Part shown: positions 1 to 8,316 of the stretch, one piece after another
Layout of the letters: each line of letters begins with the position of its first letter
How positions within the stretch are numbered: position 1 is the stretch's first letter
Assembly: GCA_003648125.1 (NCBI GenBank)
Contig: QMOE01000010.1
Span: forward strand, 1-14,823
Source: Chloroflexota bacterium
GTDB lineage: Bacteria > Chloroflexota > Anaerolineae > B4-G1
DNA: 14,823 bases
Direction of reading: 5' to 3'
Translations under genes and position numbers: made by a program
Notes under the pieces: generated by a model
The model's input: only the letters and a program-made list of their open reading frames with translations
Databases searched by the model: none
What the model was told of the DNA's origin: nothing

Positions 1-449
1 CCATCGTGCGCCGTCCGTAGTTCAAGGTTCATCTTCATTGATTCCATCACGGCCACCACGTCCCCTTTAGCGATTGTTTCCCCTTCTTCGACTGGGACCG
101 CGATCAGCATCCCCGGCAATGGGGCTACCACATCTCCCGTACCATTAGTAGAGGGGAAGTTTGGCTCCTCTCCCTCCTGGCTTCCTGCTGTTCGGAGCGA
201 TACTTGATATGGACGCCCCACCACCACCATCCGACGTTCCGTGCCCACCTTGCCCACAGGTTTCCCGGCGAGTGTCTCGACGAACGCTTCATAGGAGCGG
301 TTGTCGAGTAAGAGTGAGTAGCCTGCTCCTCCCTCCAGCCCTCGGAAATCGATCCAATACGGACGGTGATTGACCCATACCTGGCCCTTAGAGCCAAATT
401 CGATCTCGAATTCCTCACCGTCTACCACTACCGTGTATCTTTTTTCCAC
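1..449 (-). CDS. Biotin carboxyl carrier subunit of acyl-CoA carboxylase (3' end cut off by window edge)
   Basis: This is the biotin carrier protein that swings carboxybiotin between the biotin carboxylase and the carboxyltransferase encoded just upstream. The minus strand is open from a GTG at 449 to the window edge (149 codons visible). An in-frame TGA lies upstream, and a GAGGAG ribosome site precedes the GTG. Residues 107-149 form a biotinyl domain with the biotinylation motif MESMKMN, the target lysine being residue 139. Residues 1-90 (VEKRYTVVVDGEEFEIEF and following) resemble the small beta-rich linker found between the carboxylase and carrier parts of PccA/MccA-type alpha subunits, so the protein looks like the detached C-terminal half of such a subunit. 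Residues 91-106 are a short flexible linker. The gene starts 31 nt after the accC stop and is clearly in the same operon. Only the last turns of the biotinyl fold and the stop are missing. The start is GTG; no ATG fits. Confidence 0.9.
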   Translation of the reverse strand, partial: MEKRYTVVVDGEEFEIEFGSKGQVWVNHRPYWIDFRGLEGGAGYSLLLDNRSYEAFVETLAGKPVGKVGTERRMVVVGRPYQVSLRTAGSQEGEEPNFPSTNGTGDVVAPLPGMLIAVPVEEGETIAKGDVVAVMESMKMNLELRTAHD

Positions 450-480
450 CTCCCTATCTCCTCGTCAGGTTCCACCGCTT

Positions 481-1977
481 CTATTTCATCAGCTCCCAAC
501 GCCCCAACATCTTCCAGCGGCTGATGGTCGGCCGTCCTCGAGTCGAGCAAATTTCAGGCCGATTCTCTTGGTACTCCAACAAGGCCGCAGTCAGCGCGGC
601 GGCCAGCCGATCCGTCTCGCCGACGGCGTGCATCTCATCGGGCAACGAGAATTGTTCTTCGAGAAAATTGGTGTGGAACTGCCCACCGAAGAATCGGTGA
701 CTGTTCAACAGAGCGCGGTGCAAGTCGAGGTTGGTCTGGATCCCCAGGATACGGTACTCGTCCAGCGCTCGACGCATACGCACGATGGCGACGGCACGGG
801 TTTCCCCCCAGGCGATCAGTTTGGCCAATAGAGAATCGTAGAGCGGGGTGATGGTCAACCCCTCACAGATACCGCCATCCACCCGGATGCCCGGTCCTCC
901 TGGTTCCCGCAGGAAAGTGATGCGGCCTGCAGTCGGGAGGAAATCCCGCCAAGGATCCTCAGCCAGGATACGGCATTCCAACGCCCATCCACGGGGATGG
1001 ATCTCCCCTTGAGTGTAGCGCAACTCCCGCCCGGCCGCGATGCGCAACTGCTCTTTGACTATGTCCACGCCGGTAATGGCTTCCGTCACCGTGTGTTCTA
1101 CCTGCAGGCGGGGGTTCACTTCCAGAAAGTAGAATTGTCCATCGGGCAAGAGCAGGAATTCGACCGTGCCGGCCCCGACGTATCCGACGGTCTGTCCGAT
1201 TTCCACCGCCATATGGCACAGCGTTTCCCGCAATTCTGCGTCCACTGCCCGTGAAGGAGCCTCCTCGATCAATTTCTGTTGACGGCGCTGGATGGAACAC
1301 TCCCGCTCACCTAGATGGATGACGTGCCCGTGGCTATCCCCCAGGATCTGGACTTCGATGTGGCGGGCCTCGCGGACCAATCGCTCCACATATACCTCGT
1401 CGTGGCCAAAGGTAGCATGCGCCTCTCGACGGGCCAACGGGATAGCGGCTTCTAGTTCGGCCCGGTCATTGGCTGCCCGGATGCCCATCCCTCCTCCGCC
1501 CCACACGGCTTTGAGCATCACTGGATAGCCGATTTGATCCGCCATCTCCAGGATAGTCTGGTCGTTCATGGCCTGATCGGAACCCTCCACAATGGGGATG
1601 CCTGTGCGCTGGGCGATCTGTCGGGCGGCCACCTTGTCGCCCAACAACGTCAACACTTCTGGGCCAGGGCCAACGAACGTCAGGCCGGCCTCCGCGCAAG
1701 ACCGGGCAAAGTCGGGCGATTCGGCCAGAAAGCCATACCCAGGATGGATGAACTGGGCACCGGATTCGAGAGCGATTTCGATGATCCGCTCAGCACAGAG
1801 ATAGCTTTCTTTAGACGGCGGGGGACCGATGAGATAGGCCTCATCGGCATAGCGGACGTGGGGGGCTTCTCGATCAGCCTCGGAGAAGATAGCCACGGTC
1901 TCCAGCCCCAGCTCGCGGCAGGTGCGCAGCACCCGTACGGCGATCTCTCCTCGATTGGCGACCAATACTTTCAGCAT
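481..1977 (-). CDS. accC: Biotin carboxylase subunit of acetyl/acyl-CoA carboxylase
   Basis: This enzyme carboxylates the biotin of the carrier protein with ATP and bicarbonate, the first half-reaction of acyl-CoA carboxylase. The 498-residue protein has the usual three parts. The N-terminal fold begins MLKVLVANRGEIAVR. The ATP-grasp domain carries the Gly-rich loop KAVWGGGGMGI (156-166), ECSIQRRQQKLIEEAPS around Lys235, and FLEVNPRLQVEHTVTE (284-299), which holds the catalytic Arg290 and Glu294. A biotin-carboxylase C-terminal domain with RILAEDP (336-342) follows. FLEVNPR and KAVWGGGG are closer to the pyruvate/propionyl-CoA carboxylase branch than to E. coli AccC. A GGAGGA site lies 8 nt before the ATG, and the gene starts 17 nt after the carboxyltransferase stop. 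About 50 residues past the family core (450-498) are of no clear function. The carrier domain is a separate gene, so this is a split, AccC-like alpha subunit. Confidence 0.95.
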   Translation of the reverse strand: MLKVLVANRGEIAVRVLRTCRELGLETVAIFSEADREAPHVRYADEAYLIGPPPSKESYLCAERIIEIALESGAQFIHPGYGFLAESPDFARSCAEAGLTFVGPGPEVLTLLGDKVAARQIAQRTGIPIVEGSDQAMNDQTILEMADQIGYPVMLKAVWGGGGMGIRAANDRAELEAAIPLARREAHATFGHDEVYVERLVREARHIEVQILGDSHGHVIHLGERECSIQRRQQKLIEEAPSRAVDAELRETLCHMAVEIGQTVGYVGAGTVEFLLLPDGQFYFLEVNPRLQVEHTVTEAITGVDIVKEQLRIAAGRELRYTQGEIHPRGWALECRILAEDPWRDFLPTAGRITFLREPGGPGIRVDGGICEGLTITPLYDSLLAKLIAWGETRAVAIVRMRRALDEYRILGIQTNLDLHRALLNSHRFFGGQFHTNFLEEQFSLPDEMHAVGETDRLAAALTAALLEYQENRPEICSTRGRPTISRWKMLGRWELMK

Positions 1978-1994
1978 ATCCGGCTTCCTCCACC

Positions 1995-3590
1995 CTATAG
2001 GGGAATGTTGCCATGCTTGCGAGGCGGACGGTGCACCCGTTTGTCGTTCAACATACGCAACGCACGGATGATCTGGAAGCGGGTCTCGTGTGGAAATATG
2101 ACCCCATCGAGGTATCCACGAGCGGCAGCGACGTATGGCGTGGCGAATTTCTGGCGGTACTCGTCTACCAACTGCTCCCTCAAACGGTCAGGATCATCGC
2201 TTTCCCGCAACTCGCGGCGGAAGACGACGTTGACCGCTCCCTGTGGCCCCATCACGGCGATCTCAGCCCCAGGCCATGCCAGACAGATATCACCGCGCAG
2301 ATGCTTGGAACTCATCACGATGTATGCCCCGCCATACGCCTTCCGGGTGATGACGGATACCTTGGGGACACTGGCCTCGGCGTAGGCGTAAAGCAGCTTA
2401 GCCCCGTGCCGGATGATACCCCCATGCTCCTGGGCCACTCCGGGAAGGAACCCAGGTGTATCCACCAGCGTGACGAGGGGAATATTGAAGCAGTCGCAAA
2501 AGCGAATGAAACGCGCTCCTTTGTCTGCCGCGTCTATGTCCAGCACACCGGCCAATACCGGTGGCTGTTGAGCCACAATCCCGACGACGTAGCCCCCCAT
2601 CCGAGCGAACCCCACGATCAAGTTGCACGCAAAGTAGGGTTGTACCTCCAGAAAACGGCCATCGTCCACGATGTAGCGAATGACCGCATGCATATCGTAC
2701 CCTTGGGCTGGGTCTATCGGCACCAGTGTGTCCAGTTCTTCCACCATTCTGTCCGGCGGGTCAGTAGTCGAGCGGTAGGGCGGGTCTTCGGCGTTGTTGG
2801 CCGGCAGGAAGGAGAGCAATTTCCGCACCAAGTCGAGGGTCTCTTCTTCTGTAGAGGCCATGAAGTGGGCCACGCCGCTGGTGTGGTTGTGGACATCCGC
2901 ACCGCCTAATTCTTCGGCCGTCACTTCCTCGCGGGTGACTGCCTTGATCACATTGGGGCCGGTGATGAACATCCGCCCATTGCCGGCCGTCATCAGAATG
3001 AAGTCGGTGATGGCCGGGGAATATACCGCTCCGCCAGCGCATGGCCCCATGATGACCGATATTTGGGGAATCACACCGGAGGCCATGACGTTGCGGTAGA
3101 AAATCTCTCCATAGGCCGCCAGAGCATCCACGCCTTCTTGGATGCGTGCTCCACCGGAGTCATTCAGTCCCACAAGAGGTGCGCCGTTTTCCAGCGCCAG
3201 GTCCATCACCTTGCAGACCTTTTGGCCATGGGCCTCTCCAACCGAGCCGCCCAACACGGTGAAGTCCTGGGCAAAGACGTAGACCAGGCGGCCATCTATC
3301 TCACCCCATCCGGTGACGACGCTATCGCCGGGCGTGCGCCGGTCGGCCAGGCCGAAATCGGTCGCCCGGTGGGTGACGAATTCGTCCAGTTCGCAGAATG
3401 TACCGGGGTCGAGGAGATATTCCAATCGCTCGCGAGCGGTCTTCTTCCCCTGGGCGTGTTGACGTTCGATCCGCTTGACTCCGCCGCCCAGATGGGCCTG
3501 AGTGCGCATGCTCTCCAACTGCTCCCAATGGAGACATGATTCCGACGCACTCGTCGGGTTGCCGGAATTGGGGACAGAGGGTGTCACCAT
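1995..3590 (-). CDS. Acyl-CoA carboxylase carboxyltransferase (beta) subunit, PccB/MmdA type
   Basis: This subunit transfers the carboxyl group from carboxybiotin to an acyl-CoA. The 531-residue protein has the fused N and C carboxyltransferase halves of the PccB/MmdA family. The two oxyanion-hole regions are [10 protein letters not shown] (144-153) and [10 protein letters not shown] (417-426), and [21 protein letters not shown] and the C-terminal RKHGNIPL are family hallmarks. Residue 424 is Ile; the equivalent position is Asp422 in Streptomyces coelicolor PccB, where Asp favours propionyl-CoA and Ile permits acetyl-CoA. I therefore infer an acetyl-CoA or broad acyl-CoA carboxylase. The ATG at 3590 is chosen because AGGAGG ends 4 nt upstream and because it overlaps the fabH stop as ATGGTGA, which implies translational coupling. 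The open frame continues upstream to 3779, but that part is the shadow of fabH. With accC and the carrier gene this completes a three-gene carboxylase. Confidence 0.93.
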   Translation of the reverse strand: MVTPSVPNSGNPTSASESCLHWEQLESMRTQAHLGGGVKRIERQHAQGKKTARERLEYLLDPGTFCELDEFVTHRATDFGLADRRTPGDSVVTGWGEIDGRLVYVFAQDFTVLGGSVGEAHGQKVCKVMDLALENGAPLVGLNDSGGARIQEGVDALAAYGEIFYRNVMASGVIPQISVIMGPCAGGAVYSPAITDFILMTAGNGRMFITGPNVIKAVTREEVTAEELGGADVHNHTSGVAHFMASTEEETLDLVRKLLSFLPANNAEDPPYRSTTDPPDRMVEELDTLVPIDPAQGYDMHAVIRYIVDDGRFLEVQPYFACNLIVGFARMGGYVVGIVAQQPPVLAGVLDIDAADKGARFIRFCDCFNIPLVTLVDTPGFLPGVAQEHGGIIRHGAKLLYAYAEASVPKVSVITRKAYGGAYIVMSSKHLRGDICLAWPGAEIAVMGPQGAVNVVFRRELRESDDPDRLREQLVDEYRQKFATPYVAAARGYLDGVIFPHETRFQIIRALRMLNDKRVHRPPRKHGNIPL

Positions 3591-4708
3591 TCGTCCTCCT
3601 TGATCCACAGGGCCAGAACCCGTCGCGCGGCCCGCCGCACCAGAGAACGCACAGCGGCATACCGGTAGCGTGTCTCCTGACGGAGCTTCTCCCAACGGGA
3701 AAGTGGAGCAGTCGGCAGCGGCATACTCCAGCGCAGGGCAACAGCTCCCCAGGTCAAACCTGCCCCAAACCCGACGCATACGACCACATCATCCCGCTGG
3801 ATGCGGCCCTCTTCCACCGCTTCGCACAACGCGATGGGGATAGAAGCAGACGACGTGTTGCCGTAGTGCTCCAGGTTGCTGTATACCTTCTCTGGCGACA
3901 GTCCCAGAGCCCGTATAGAAGCTTCCAGGATCCGTTGGTTGGCCTGATGTGGAATGATCAAGCTCAAATCGTCCATCGTCAACCCGGCTTTCTCTAGCAC
4001 TTGTTGAACGGCGGCTGGCATTGTACGAACGGCAAAGCGGAAGACCTCTCGTCCACGCATTTTCAGATAATGCAGTTTCGCATCCAGGGTATGCTGGGAA
4101 GGGGGATTGCGGCTGCCGCCGGCCGGCAGGATCAACAACTCTCCACCGGAACCATCGGCCCCCAAGACGGTGGATAGTACTCCTCCATCAACGCCGTTGG
4201 CCTGGAGAACCACCGCGCCGGCCCCATCGCCGAAGAGCACGCAAGTAGCGCGATCCTCCCAATCGGTGATACGGGAAAGGGTTTCAGCACCGATGATGAG
4301 CGCATTCTGATACACCTCCCCGGCAATCAGGTGTGCGGCGATACTCAGGCCATAAATGAACCCGGTACAGCCGGCGGAAAGGTCAAAGGCGGCCGCCTTG
4401 TCGGCCCCCAGGGCGTCCTGCAACAAGCAGGCTGTGGAGGGGAAACTGTAATCGGAGGTAACGGTCGCCACGATGATCAATTCCAGTTGAGTAGGGGGAA
4501 GGCCGGCTACCTCCAGGGCCTGTTGAGCAGCCTGACGGGCAAGGGTGAAAGTCGTCTCATCCTCGGCCACGATGTGACGTTCGCGGATCCCGGTGCGCGT
4601 GCGGATCCACTCGTCGGAGGTATCCACCATATTCACCAGATCGTCGTTAGTCAACACACGGCTGGGGACCGCCTTGCCCCATCCGCAGACGTGGGCTCGA
4701 ACGGTCAT
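3584..4708 (-). CDS. fabH: 3-oxoacyl-ACP synthase III (KAS III)
   Basis: FabH condenses an acyl-CoA primer, usually acetyl-CoA or a branched acyl-CoA, with malonyl-ACP to start fatty-acid synthesis. The 374-residue product has the catalytic triad in the expected order: Cys114 in [10 protein letters not shown], His254 in IPHQANQRI and Asn284 in HYGNTSSAS. The family marks [13 protein letters not shown] (29-41) and the end of the fold, [10 protein letters not shown] (313-322), are present. Family members usually stop soon after this point at about 320-335 residues. Here residues 331-374 form an extra Arg-rich tail ([19 protein letters not shown]) of unknown role. The ATG at 4708 overlaps the fabF stop as TGATG and has GGAGG 7 nt upstream; the in-frame ATG at 4741 lies inside fabF and is not preferred. 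The adjacent carboxylase would supply the malonyl group, after transfer to ACP by a FabD that is not encoded here. Confidence 0.95.
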   Translation of the reverse strand: MTVRAHVCGWGKAVPSRVLTNDDLVNMVDTSDEWIRTRTGIRERHIVAEDETTFTLARQAAQQALEVAGLPPTQLELIIVATVTSDYSFPSTACLLQDALGADKAAAFDLSAGCTGFIYGLSIAAHLIAGEVYQNALIIGAETLSRITDWEDRATCVLFGDGAGAVVLQANGVDGGVLSTVLGADGSGGELLILPAGGSRNPPSQHTLDAKLHYLKMRGREVFRFAVRTMPAAVQQVLEKAGLTMDDLSLIIPHQANQRILEASIRALGLSPEKVYSNLEHYGNTSSASIPIALCEAVEEGRIQRDDVVVCVGFGAGLTWGAVALRWSMPLPTAPLSRWEKLRQETRYRYAAVRSLVRRAARRVLALWIKEDEW

Positions 4709-5958
4709 CACTTTTCCTCCCAGCGCTGGAAGATGAGACAACCATTGTGCCCACCAAAGCCAAAGGAATTGGAAAGTGCCACTTTAGGCCTCAATTGACG
4801 GGCCTGGTTAGGCACATAATCCAGATCACATTCAGGGTCGGGATGTTCGTAGTTGATGGTGGGATGCACCCAGCCGGTCTCCAGGCTCTTGACGCATGCG
4901 ACGGCCTCGACAGCTCCAGCCGCGCCCATCAGGTGCCCCAGCATGGACTTGGTCGAGCTGACAGCCAGACGATCTGCATGGGAGCCAAAGACCTTCCGAA
5001 TGGCACGGGTTTCCATTCGGTCGTTAAGCAACGTGCTGGTGCCATGGGCATTGATGTAATCCACGGCCTCCGGCGGCACACCGGCATCTTGAAGCGCCAT
5101 GGACATTGCCCGGGCCGCGCCATGTCCTTCCTCATCCGGGGCGGTGATGTGGGAAGCGTCAGATGTAGCTCCGTAGCCGATCAGTTCGGCGTAGATGTGT
5201 GCGCCCCGTCGGCGGGCATGCTCCAGGCTTTCCAGGACCACAATGGCGGCCCCCTCTCCGATCACGAATCCGTCTCGTTGGGCGTCGAACGGGCGGCAAG
5301 CACGAGCAGGGTCATCGTTACGTTTAGAAAGCGCTCCCATGTTCCGAAAGCCAGCTACGGAAATGAGCGTGATAGCGGCCTCGCTGCCTCCACACAGCAT
5401 GACCTCGCTCTGCCCTCGCCGGATGATGTCGCCGGCCTCTCCAATGGCGTGAGAGCCGGTAGCGCAAGCTGAGACCACCGAGAGGTTCGGCCCGGTCAGG
5501 CCATAGGAGATAGCAACAGCGGCCGAGGCGGCATTGGGCATCATCATCGGAATCATGAAGGGGCTGACGCGACGGGGGCCGGACCGCTTGAGCGTCTCGT
5601 AGTTTGCCAACAAGGTGTTCACGCCCCCGATCCCCGTCCCCACAATGACGCCGGTCCGGCTACCCAAGCCGTTCTCGAAATTCAGGTCGGCATCTACAAT
5701 CGCCTGCCGAGCGGCTTCCATCGCAAAAAGGGTAAAGCGGTCATTGCGACGGGCCTCGCGGCGTCCAAAGAGCGCGACCGGATCAAAATCTCTCACTTCC
5801 GCCGCGATCTGCACGTCCAAGTCCGATGGATCAAACCGGGTAATGCGCTCCACACCGCTCTGCCCGGCCAGCATGGCTTCCCACATCGTCATCACATCGT
5901 TACCCAAGGGTGAGACCACACCCATCCCGGTGACGACCACACGTTTCGAGCTGTTCAT
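4708..5958 (-). CDS. fabF: 3-oxoacyl-ACP synthase II (KAS II)
   Basis: FabF elongates acyl-ACP by decarboxylative condensation with malonyl-ACP. The 416-residue protein matches the family length and begins with the typical RVVVTGMGVVSPLG. The Cys-His-His catalytic set is visible: Cys165 in VVSACATGSH, His305 in NAHGTSTLLND and His342 in STKSMLGHLMGAAG. The C-terminal glycine-rich loop is NSFGFGGHNGCLIF, with His where FabF of E. coli has Thr, a common variant. It is the first gene of the fatty-acid operon. GGAGGAGG stands 7 nt before the ATG. It overlaps fabH by one base (TGATG). Upstream is a 240-nt gap with short repeats and no promoter I would defend. No ACP or FabG gene is adjacent, which is unusual for fabF, so those functions must be encoded elsewhere. 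Confidence 0.96.
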   Translation of the reverse strand: MNSSKRVVVTGMGVVSPLGNDVMTMWEAMLAGQSGVERITRFDPSDLDVQIAAEVRDFDPVALFGRREARRNDRFTLFAMEAARQAIVDADLNFENGLGSRTGVIVGTGIGGVNTLLANYETLKRSGPRRVSPFMIPMMMPNAASAAVAISYGLTGPNLSVVSACATGSHAIGEAGDIIRRGQSEVMLCGGSEAAITLISVAGFRNMGALSKRNDDPARACRPFDAQRDGFVIGEGAAIVVLESLEHARRRGAHIYAELIGYGATSDASHITAPDEEGHGAARAMSMALQDAGVPPEAVDYINAHGTSTLLNDRMETRAIRKVFGSHADRLAVSSTKSMLGHLMGAAGAVEAVACVKSLETGWVHPTINYEHPDPECDLDYVPNQARQLRPKVALSNSFGFGGHNGCLIFQRWEEK

Positions 5959-6030
5959 TGATTACACCTCCTCCGGTTTTGTAACACACTGTCATAGATA
6001 ACACCGAAAGAGGCAAAAAGTAACAGTTAG

Positions 6031-6060
6031 TGTTTATCCGTGTTCATCCGTGTTCATCCG
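6031..6060. repeat. Three tandem copies of a 10-bp unit upstream of fabF
   Basis: TGTTYATCCG is repeated three times without spacing; the first copy has T and the other two have C at position 5, and a partial copy (TGTCCA) follows. The repeat begins 73 bp before the fabF start codon, within its leader or promoter region. It could be a set of regulator sites in helical phase (10 bp) or merely a dispersed genomic repeat. Confidence 0.8.
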
Positions 6061-6123
6061 TGTCCAAAGTGGGGCTTTTCACTATTGCACAACACACCTA
6101 AGGAAGAGTAACTTTCGGGGTCG

Positions 6124-6149
6124 CCCTGGGGCAGGGGCAATCCCCAGGG
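6124..6149. repeat. 8-bp perfect hairpin downstream of coaBC
   Basis: CCCTGGGG (6124-6131) and CCCCAGGG (6142-6149) are perfect inverted repeats with a 10-nt loop. In a coaBC transcript the hairpin would lie about 50 nt past the stop. There is no following U tract, so it is not a standard intrinsic terminator. It may still slow polymerase or protect the 3' end. Confidence 0.65.
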
Positions 6150-6150
6150 A

Positions 6151-6186
6151 CAGAAGCAGGGGCAGGAGCAGGAGCAAAAGCAGAGA
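6151..6186. repeat. Degenerate hexanucleotide tandem repeat (CAGRRG, six units)
   Basis: Six consecutive 6-bp units read CAGAAG, CAGGGG, CAGGAG, CAGGAG, CAAAAG and CAGAGA. The run lies between the coaBC stop and the hairpin at 6124-6149. The adjacent GCCCTGCCCC (6190-6199) can pair with GGGGCAGG inside the run, so the whole stretch is likely one degenerate REP-type element reaching into the coaBC stop codon. Confidence 0.65.
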
Positions 6187-6198
6187 CAAGCCCTGCCC

Positions 6199-7446
6199 CT
6201 ACTTGGTGCGCAACAGGATAACGACTCGTTCTAACACCTGGTCGGCCACGGCCGATTTGCTCATCAACGGCAGGGCCTCTACGTTGCCATCTCGTCCGAT
6301 CAGGATCACGCGATTGGTGGAAGCCACAAAACCGGCATCGGCAGCGGTGATGTCGTTGGCCACGATCAGATCCAGGTTTTTGGCCGCTAGCTTGGCCTGG
6401 GCGTTTTCCACAACGTGCTCACTTTCGGCGGCAAAACCGACCACGACGCGCGGATACCCCGTCTCTGCCCAACGTACCGCCACGGCGGACAGAATGTCGG
6501 TTGTGCGCACCAGCGGGAGGTTCAATTCCGGCGTGCCTTTCTTTATCTTTTGAGAAGCAATCGTCGCCGGGCGGTAATCGGCCACGGCTGCCGCCATCAA
6601 CAACACGTCCGCCTGGGCGACGTTATCCAGCACGGCAGTGTGCATCTCCTGAGCCGAGGTAACATCCACCCGCTCCGCTCCCACTGGCGTGGGTAAGCCC
6701 GTCGGCCCAGTGATGAGGGTTACGGCCGCGCCGCGATCCAGGGCGGCTTGTGCCAGGGCGAATCCCTGCCGGCCGGTAGCCGGATTGCTGAGGAAACGCA
6801 CCGGGTCGAGGTACTCGCGGGTCGGCCCGGCGGTCACGACTACTTTCCGGCCTGCCAGAGGGCCGGTCTCTCCCAGCACCCGCCGGATATACCCGACGAT
6901 CTCCTCCGGTTCAACCATCCGCCCTGGCCCCTCTAGCCCAGAAGCCATCCGACCACGTGCCGGCCCGGCAAAATGGACGCCCCGCGCCCGCAACATGGCG
7001 GCGTTCGCCCGCGTTGCCGGATGGGTCCACATACCGGCGTCCATCGCCGGCACAACCAGCAATGGACAAGTGGCAGCCAACACCAATGTCGTGAGTAGGT
7101 CATCGGCCAGGCCGTGAGCCAAGCGGGCCAGGGTGTGCGCTGTGGCGGGAGCGATCACCACCAGATTGGCCTCATGGGCCAATCCGATGTGCGCGATGTG
7201 AGTGGGGAGCGCACCGCCGCCGGCCGTCTGCCACATGGTGGTATATGCCGGCCGGCCGGTGAGCGCCTCGAAAGTCAACGGGGCGACGAATCGTGTGGCG
7301 GATTCCGTCATCACCACGTCCACCAATGCTCCGACCTGGGTCAGGCGGCTGGCCAGAGTACAAGCTTTGTAGGCCGCGATGCCGCCGGTGACCCCCAGAA
7401 GGATCCGTTTCTGATATAAGAAAGAAGAAATGGGCCGCTCTGTCAT
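6199..7446 (-). CDS. coaBC: Bifunctional phosphopantothenoylcysteine decarboxylase / phosphopantothenate-cysteine ligase
   Basis: CoaBC (Dfp) joins 4'-phosphopantothenate to cysteine using CTP, then decarboxylates the product with FMN to phosphopantetheine. The 415 residues show the flavin-binding CoaC domain first: GVTGGIAAYKA (18-28), the catalytic-His region HIAHIGLA (83-90, probably His86) and APATAHTLARLA. CoaB follows from about residue 198: KVVVTAGPTREYLDPVRFLSN, AAAVADYRP and the conserved Lys pair in KIKK (300-303). Three motifs differ from the E. coli form. PXMNXXMW reads PAMDAGMW (Asp136 for Asn). The flap ACGD region reads ASGL, with Ser169 for the Cys. SNxSSGKMG reads SNPATGRQG. 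Some of these variants occur naturally in other phyla, as far as I recall. The gene follows coaX by 5 nt, and its AGGAG site overlaps the coaX end. The stop codon lies in a GTAGGGGC repeat. Confidence 0.95.
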   Translation of the reverse strand: MTERPISSFLYQKRILLGVTGGIAAYKACTLASRLTQVGALVDVVMTESATRFVAPLTFEALTGRPAYTTMWQTAGGGALPTHIAHIGLAHEANLVVIAPATAHTLARLAHGLADDLLTTLVLAATCPLLVVPAMDAGMWTHPATRANAAMLRARGVHFAGPARGRMASGLEGPGRMVEPEEIVGYIRRVLGETGPLAGRKVVVTAGPTREYLDPVRFLSNPATGRQGFALAQAALDRGAAVTLITGPTGLPTPVGAERVDVTSAQEMHTAVLDNVAQADVLLMAAAVADYRPATIASQKIKKGTPELNLPLVRTTDILSAVAVRWAETGYPRVVVGFAAESEHVVENAQAKLAAKNLDLIVANDITAADAGFVASTNRVILIGRDGNVEALPLMSKSAVADQVLERVVILLRTK

Positions 7447-7451
7447 ATCAC

Positions 7452-8270
7452 TTACTCCTGGTACTCTTGTGAGGATGCCCCCTGCCTATGCACTTCCTGC
7501 TCAGGCTCTCGGTTCAGTTCATAGATGATGCGCAGGCCGTGTAGCGTCAACCACGGATCAACGACGTCTATGGCCTGGGTCTCCCGGGCCACCAGTTCCG
7601 CCAGCCCCCCTGTCGCTACGACGGACATGTCGGCCCCCAGCTCTGCACGGAATCGGGTCACCATGCCCTCGACCAGAGCGACATAGCCAAACAGCAGGCC
7701 GGATTGCATACTGTGGACTGTGTTTCGTCCAATGACCGACGGAGGACGGACCAACTCCACGCGGGGCAGCTTGGCGGTGCGCTCAAAGAGCGCCTGAGCG
7801 GCGATGCCGATGCCGGGCGCGATGGCACCTCCCAGGTAATCCCCCTCAGCCGAGATGGCGTCGAACGTGGTAGCCGTGCCAAAATCCACGACACAGGCCG
7901 GAACGCCGTACAACACACGCACGGCGGCGGCGTCCACCACCCGATCGGCGCCCACCTCGCGGGGGTGGGCATAGCGGATACGGACACCGGTACGCACCCC
8001 GGCATCCACCACCAGCGGCCTTTGTCCCAGGTAGTCTCGACAAACCTGCTCGAACGTCAGAGTCAGGGGCGGCACGACGCTGGCGATGGCGACGCCTGTC
8101 ACCTGGTCAGGGCGATACCCTCGATGGTGGAAAAGTTGATGCAGCAAAATCCCATACTCGTCGGGCATTTTATCGTGAATCGTGCGAATGCGCCAACGGG
8201 GGCCGAGTTGTTGGTCCACATACAGCCCCAGGGTGATGTTGGTATTACCGATGTCTATGGTCAATAACAT
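7452..8270 (-). CDS. coaX: Type III pantothenate kinase
   Basis: CoaX phosphorylates pantothenate with ATP, the first committed step to CoA. Type III enzymes are known for needing a monovalent cation and for lacking CoA feedback inhibition. The 272-residue protein has the ASKHA phosphate motif LLTIDIGNTN with Asp6, the pantothenate-site GADR (107-110), the DFGTATTFD motif (129-137, catalytic Asp129) and the family signature IGRNTVHSMQSGL. Length is slightly above the usual 255-260 because of a polar C-terminal tail (about 252-272). AGGAG lies 6 nt before the ATG. It sits 46 nt after the S-component gene and 5 nt before coaBC, so uptake, kinase and CoaBC form one pathway-ordered operon. Confidence 0.96.
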   Translation of the reverse strand: MLLTIDIGNTNITLGLYVDQQLGPRWRIRTIHDKMPDEYGILLHQLFHHRGYRPDQVTGVAIASVVPPLTLTFEQVCRDYLGQRPLVVDAGVRTGVRIRYAHPREVGADRVVDAAAVRVLYGVPACVVDFGTATTFDAISAEGDYLGGAIAPGIGIAAQALFERTAKLPRVELVRPPSVIGRNTVHSMQSGLLFGYVALVEGMVTRFRAELGADMSVVATGGLAELVARETQAIDVVDPWLTLHGLRIIYELNREPEQEVHRQGASSQEYQE

Positions 8271-8316
8271 ATCGCTCTCCTGCGAAACTCAGAGGGGGAT
8301 AGAGGTCCGAACGGGG

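Larger units (their letters stand above)
5959..6198. other. Intergenic gap between coaBC and fabF
   Basis: These 240 nt separate the CoA operon from the fatty-acid operon on the minus strand. They contain a tandem 10-mer close to fabF and a hairpin plus hexanucleotide repeat close to coaBC. I see no canonical terminator (no hairpin followed by a T tract on the minus strand) and no strong promoter. Read-through from the CoA operon into fabF is therefore possible, though a weak promoter could have been missed. Confidence 0.6.

Noticed and set aside
1534..2385. Plus-strand open frame of 283 codons across accC and the carboxyltransferase
   Set aside because: It crosses the junction of two clear minus-strand genes and has no recognisable protein features; G+C-rich genes often give long antisense frames.
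2013..2909. Plus-strand open frame of 298 codons opposite the carboxyltransferase gene
   Set aside because: It is the antisense shadow of a well-conserved gene; the translation shows no domain, no ribosome site and no membrane or motif pattern.
3591..3779. Upstream extension of the carboxyltransferase gene
   Set aside because: It lies wholly inside fabH in another frame, whereas AGGAGG and the ATGGTGA overlap support the start at 3590.
6124..6149. Rho-independent terminator after coaBC
   Set aside because: The hairpin is good, but no U tract follows in the minus-strand transcript, so it is listed only as a repeat.
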